Below, piece by piece: positions 61,916 through 64,000 of a stretch of DNA of 64,000 nucleotides. The stretch spans positions 310,001 to 374,000 of the forward strand of contig NZ_CP054839.1 in the NCBI RefSeq assembly GCF_018141105.1, given 5' to 3'. The position numbers and the translations under genes were made by a program. Origin of the DNA: Saccharopolyspora erythraea (GTDB taxonomy: Bacteria; Actinomycetota; Actinomycetes; Mycobacteriales; Pseudonocardiaceae). The notes beneath the pieces are model-generated. The model ran no database searches, had not been told where the DNA came from, and saw only the letters and a program-made list of their open reading frames with translations. Numbering within the stretch: the stretch's first letter is position 1; the number at the start of each line of letters is the position of its first letter.

Positions 61916-62851
61916 GTGACCAAGAAGCTCCTGCTCGACTGCGACCCCGGTATCGACGACGCGCTGGCCATCGGCCTCGCGCACGGCATCCCGGACCTGG
62001 AGCTGGTCGGGCTGACCACCGTCGGCGGCAACGTGGAGCTGGAGCACACCACGGACAACGCCCTGCGGCTGGTGGACTTCTACGGCATGGACGTGCCGGT
62101 GGCCCGCGGCGCGGGCCGGCCGCTGGTGCGCGAGCCGAAGACCGCCGCCGACGTGCACGGCGCGACCGGGCTCGGCGGCGCCGTGCTGCCGGAGGCGCGT
62201 TCGGCGCTGGTCGACGCGCACGCGGCGGACTTCATCATCGACACCCTGGCCGCCGCGCCGGGCGAGATCAGCCTGGCCGCGGTCGGGCCGCTGACCAACA
62301 TCGCGCTGGCCCTGCGCAAGGAGCCGCGGATCGCCGACTGGGCCGCCGAGTTCGTGATCATGGGCGGTTCCTACACCCGCGGCAACACCACGCCCGCCGC
62401 CGAGTTCAACGTCCACGCCGACCCGGAAGCCGCCGCGGTGGCCTTCGGCGGAGCGTGGCGGACCGTGATGATCGGCCTCGACCTCACCCACCAGGCTCGG
62501 GCGACCGCCGAGGTGCGCAGCCGCTTCGCCGGGCTGGGCAGGCTGGAGGCGGAGCTGCTCACGCCTTGCCTGGACTTCTACGGCGAGCACGACGGTTCGC
62601 ACGGCCGCGGCCCGGCCATCCACGACGCCTGCGCGGTCGCCTACGTGGCGAACCCGGCGCTGCTCCGCACAACGCCCGCGCGGGTGGACGTCGAGGTGCA
62701 CGGCACGTTCACCGCGGGCATGACGGTGACCGACTTCGGCGGAACGCCCAACGCCGACGTGGCCACCGAGCTCGACGTCCCGGCGTTCTGGGACCTGTTC
62801 GACGACGCCTACCGCCGCGTCGCCGAACAGCTCCTGCACCCGGCGGGCTGA
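61916..62851 (+). CDS. ribonucleoside/inosine-uridine nucleoside hydrolase
   Basis: 311 residues. The calcium site is LLDCDPGIDDALAIGLAHG near the N-terminus; further motifs are VGGNVELEHTTDNAL, AVGPLTNIALAL, VIMGGSYTRGNTTPAAEFNVHADPEA and DGSHGRGPAIHDACAVA with the catalytic His. It cleaves nucleosides to base and ribose for salvage. GTG 61916 follows GAGGAATGAC. It converges with the VOC gene, only 7 bases away. Confidence 0.95.
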   Translation: MTKKLLLDCDPGIDDALAIGLAHGIPDLELVGLTTVGGNVELEHTTDNALRLVDFYGMDVPVARGAGRPLVREPKTAADVHGATGLGGAVLPEARSALVDAHAADFIIDTLAAAPGEISLAAVGPLTNIALALRKEPRIADWAAEFVIMGGSYTRGNTTPAAEFNVHADPEAAAVAFGGAWRTVMIGLDLTHQARATAEVRSRFAGLGRLEAELLTPCLDFYGEHDGSHGRGPAIHDACAVAYVANPALLRTTPARVDVEVHGTFTAGMTVTDFGGTPNADVATELDVPAFWDLFDDAYRRVAEQLLHPAG

Positions 62852-62858
62852 GCGGGGC

Positions 62859-63320
62859 TCAGCCGCGCGAACCGCCTTCGACGCACGGGTCCCACTCGGC
62901 GGTGGGGTCCATCTGCTCGTGGCGCTGGGTCAGGCTGAACCAGTTGCCCGAGTCGTCGCGCAGCAGCGCCTCGATCCCGTACGGGCGGTTGGTCGGTTCC
63001 TGCACGAACTCCACTCCCCGGGCGGACAGCTCGCGGTAGGTCGCGTGGCAGTCGTCGGTGGACAGCACCCCGGCGCCGAGCACCCCCTTGGCCAGCAGCG
63101 ACCTGACCTGCTCGGCGGACTCGGGGTCCAGCGACGGCGCCGCCGGTTCCATGAGGGTGATCTCGAGGCCGGGCTGGTCCTTGGCCCCGACCGTGACCCA
63201 GCGGAAGTCGCCCATCGCGCTGTCGGTGCGCAGCTCGAAGCCGAGCTTCTCGGTGTAGAACCGCTTGGCCGACTCCTGGTCGAGGACCCACACCGTGGCG
63301 ATCGACAGTCCGGTGATCAT
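62859..63320 (-). CDS. VOC-family (glyoxalase/bleomycin-resistance) protein
   Basis: 153 residues: SIATVWVLDQESAKRFYTEKLGFEL at the start and GVEFVQEPTNRPYGIEALLRDDSGNWFSLTQ at the end are the paired beta-alpha-beta motifs of the vicinal oxygen chelate fold, with Glu and His metal ligands partly visible. The substrate is unknown. It is 36 bases downstream of the AraC-family regulator on the same strand. Confidence 0.85.
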   Translation of the reverse strand: MITGLSIATVWVLDQESAKRFYTEKLGFELRTDSAMGDFRWVTVGAKDQPGLEITLMEPAAPSLDPESAEQVRSLLAKGVLGAGVLSTDDCHATYRELSARGVEFVQEPTNRPYGIEALLRDDSGNWFSLTQRHEQMDPTAEWDPCVEGGSRG

Positions 63321-63356
63321 GCGCTGCTCCTTGTTCGGTGGTTGGCACCCGCAACG

Positions 63357-63806
63357 CTAGGAGCGCGCACCGCCGCCGGGCTTCTCCGAAAACACCGACT
63401 TGCGCCGCGGGTTGAACCCGCCGGCGTGCATCAGCGCGAAGCAGCCCGGGACCACCGCGGGCGGGCTGGCCCTGCGGAACTCGGCGGGGGTGACGCCGAC
63501 CTGCTCCTTGAAGCGGGTGCAGAAGCTGCCGAGGCTGCTGAACCCGACGAGGAAGCAGATCTCGGTGACCGTCAGGTTCGCGTTGCGCAGCAGGTCCTGG
63601 GCGCGTTCGATCCGGCGACCGCTGAGGTAGCGGCCCGGCGTCTGCCCGTAGGCGGCGCGGAAGGACCGCACGAAGTGGTTGCGGGAGTACCCGGCGCGGG
63701 CCGCCACCGCGTCCACGTCCAGCGGCTGCGCCCACTCCCGGTCCATGAGGTCCTTGGCCTGGCGGAGGCTTCGCAGGTGGTCGAGGTCGGGGGCGGTGCG
63801 GGTCAT
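63357..63806 (-). CDS. AraC-family regulator (helix-turn-helix only)
   Basis: 149 residues. The two AraC helix-turn-helix motifs fill it: LDVDAVAARAGYSRNHFVRSFRAAYGQTP and TVTEICFLVGFSSLGSFCTRFKEQVGVTP. There is no N-terminal sensor domain, which is normal for the short MarA/SoxS-like and AraC-like regulators. It likely controls the VOC gene that follows. ATG 63806 fits; the longer frame crosses the repeats upstream. Confidence 0.85.
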   Translation of the reverse strand: MTRTAPDLDHLRSLRQAKDLMDREWAQPLDVDAVAARAGYSRNHFVRSFRAAYGQTPGRYLSGRRIERAQDLLRNANLTVTEICFLVGFSSLGSFCTRFKEQVGVTPAEFRRASPPAVVPGCFALMHAGGFNPRRKSVFSEKPGGGARS

Positions 63807-63845
63807 GCCCGGATGCTCGCACGCGCCCCCGACGACCGGAACGGA

Positions 63846-63953
63846 TCGCGCCACGGGTTCCGGCGACCCCGCGATCGAGTACCAGGCGGCTCGCGCCACG
63901 GGGTTCCCCGCGACCGAGGACCGGACGGCTCGTGCCACGGGGTTCCGCCGACC
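63846..63953. repeat. three imperfect direct repeats upstream of the AraC gene
   Basis: TCGCGCCACGGGTTCC (63846), TCGCGCCACGGGGTTCC (63891) and TCGTGCCACGGGGTTCC (63930) repeat with 45- and 39-base periods. They begin 40 bases upstream of the AraC start, so they could be regulator sites; they may also continue beyond the analysed pattern. Confidence 0.5.
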
Positions 63954-64000
63954 CGCGCCGCTGTCGGCACGGCCCGCCCGCACCCCGGACCGCGCCCGGC

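Overview
The window is high-GC actinobacterial chromosome with short intergenic gaps, GTG/TTG starts and ATGA/GTGA gene overlaps. The gene set (WhiB, IniA/IniC dynamin-like GTPases, paired Ask alpha/beta starts, XRE-DUF397 pairs, MarP, PonA2) points to the Pseudonocardiaceae, quite possibly Saccharopolyspora; the genus is an inference. I see no phage, insertion sequence, CRISPR array or rRNA. One tRNA (Pro, CGG) is present.

Layout. 1-9.9 kb: metabolic genes, including a kynureninase-like protein without its PLP lysine, a PIG-V-type membrane mannosyltransferase, the ask-asd operon, a thioredoxin-reductase-like flavoprotein divergent from a MarR regulator, a collapsed Uma2 gene, Dps and an FMN reductase. 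9.9-21 kb: an HSL-type esterase, a deaminase, then an ini-like cell-wall-stress locus: a LuxR/ATPase regulator resembling mycobacterial IniR, a membrane-anchored Hsp70-like protein, and divergently iniB, iniA and iniC. 21-27 kb: small regulatory modules: a DUF3800 gene cut by an in-frame TAG, a zinc-finger gene divergent from an XRE-DUF397 pair across a long palindrome, catalase with its Fur repressor, and TetR/GNAT around a palindromic operator. 27-33.9 kb: an exported GH35 beta-galactosidase, a methyltransferase-like gene with a DUF1059 fusion, a prolyl oligopeptidase, a second methyltransferase, DUF1737 and tRNA-Pro.

34-61 kb: a block whose order matches the Mycobacterium tuberculosis Rv3667-Rv3683 region as I remember it: metallophosphoesterase, ponA2, whiB4, two ArsA-like ATPases, DUF4177, RidA, MBL hydrolase, crp, a small membrane protein, nth, a thioredoxin-like protein, a NUDIX protein, marP, a holin-like membrane protein and acs. 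Several items are extra relative to that order: YqeY and a siderophore-interacting protein, two tandem paralogous proteins of unknown function, a Gfo/Idh/MocA oxidoreductase, a MOSC protein, a second DnaN-like clamp, an MFS transporter, about 680 bases of gene-free structured DNA, and nhaA. 61-64 kb: a Fic-like protein, a nucleoside hydrolase, a VOC protein and an AraC regulator.

Themes: cell-envelope maintenance (ini locus, PonA2, PIG-V transferase, MarP) and redox/iron stress (Dps, KatA/Fur, WhiB4, SIP, Nth) dominate. Many genes end in strong perfect hairpins, and at least three gene ends carry strings of short hairpins that share a GAAGCCC/GGGCTTC core. The candidates I find most interesting are the tandem paralog pair at 43.2-45.0 kb, the Hsp70-IniR-IniBAC arrangement, the lysine-less kynureninase, the second clamp and the gene-free structured region at 51.5-52.1 kb.
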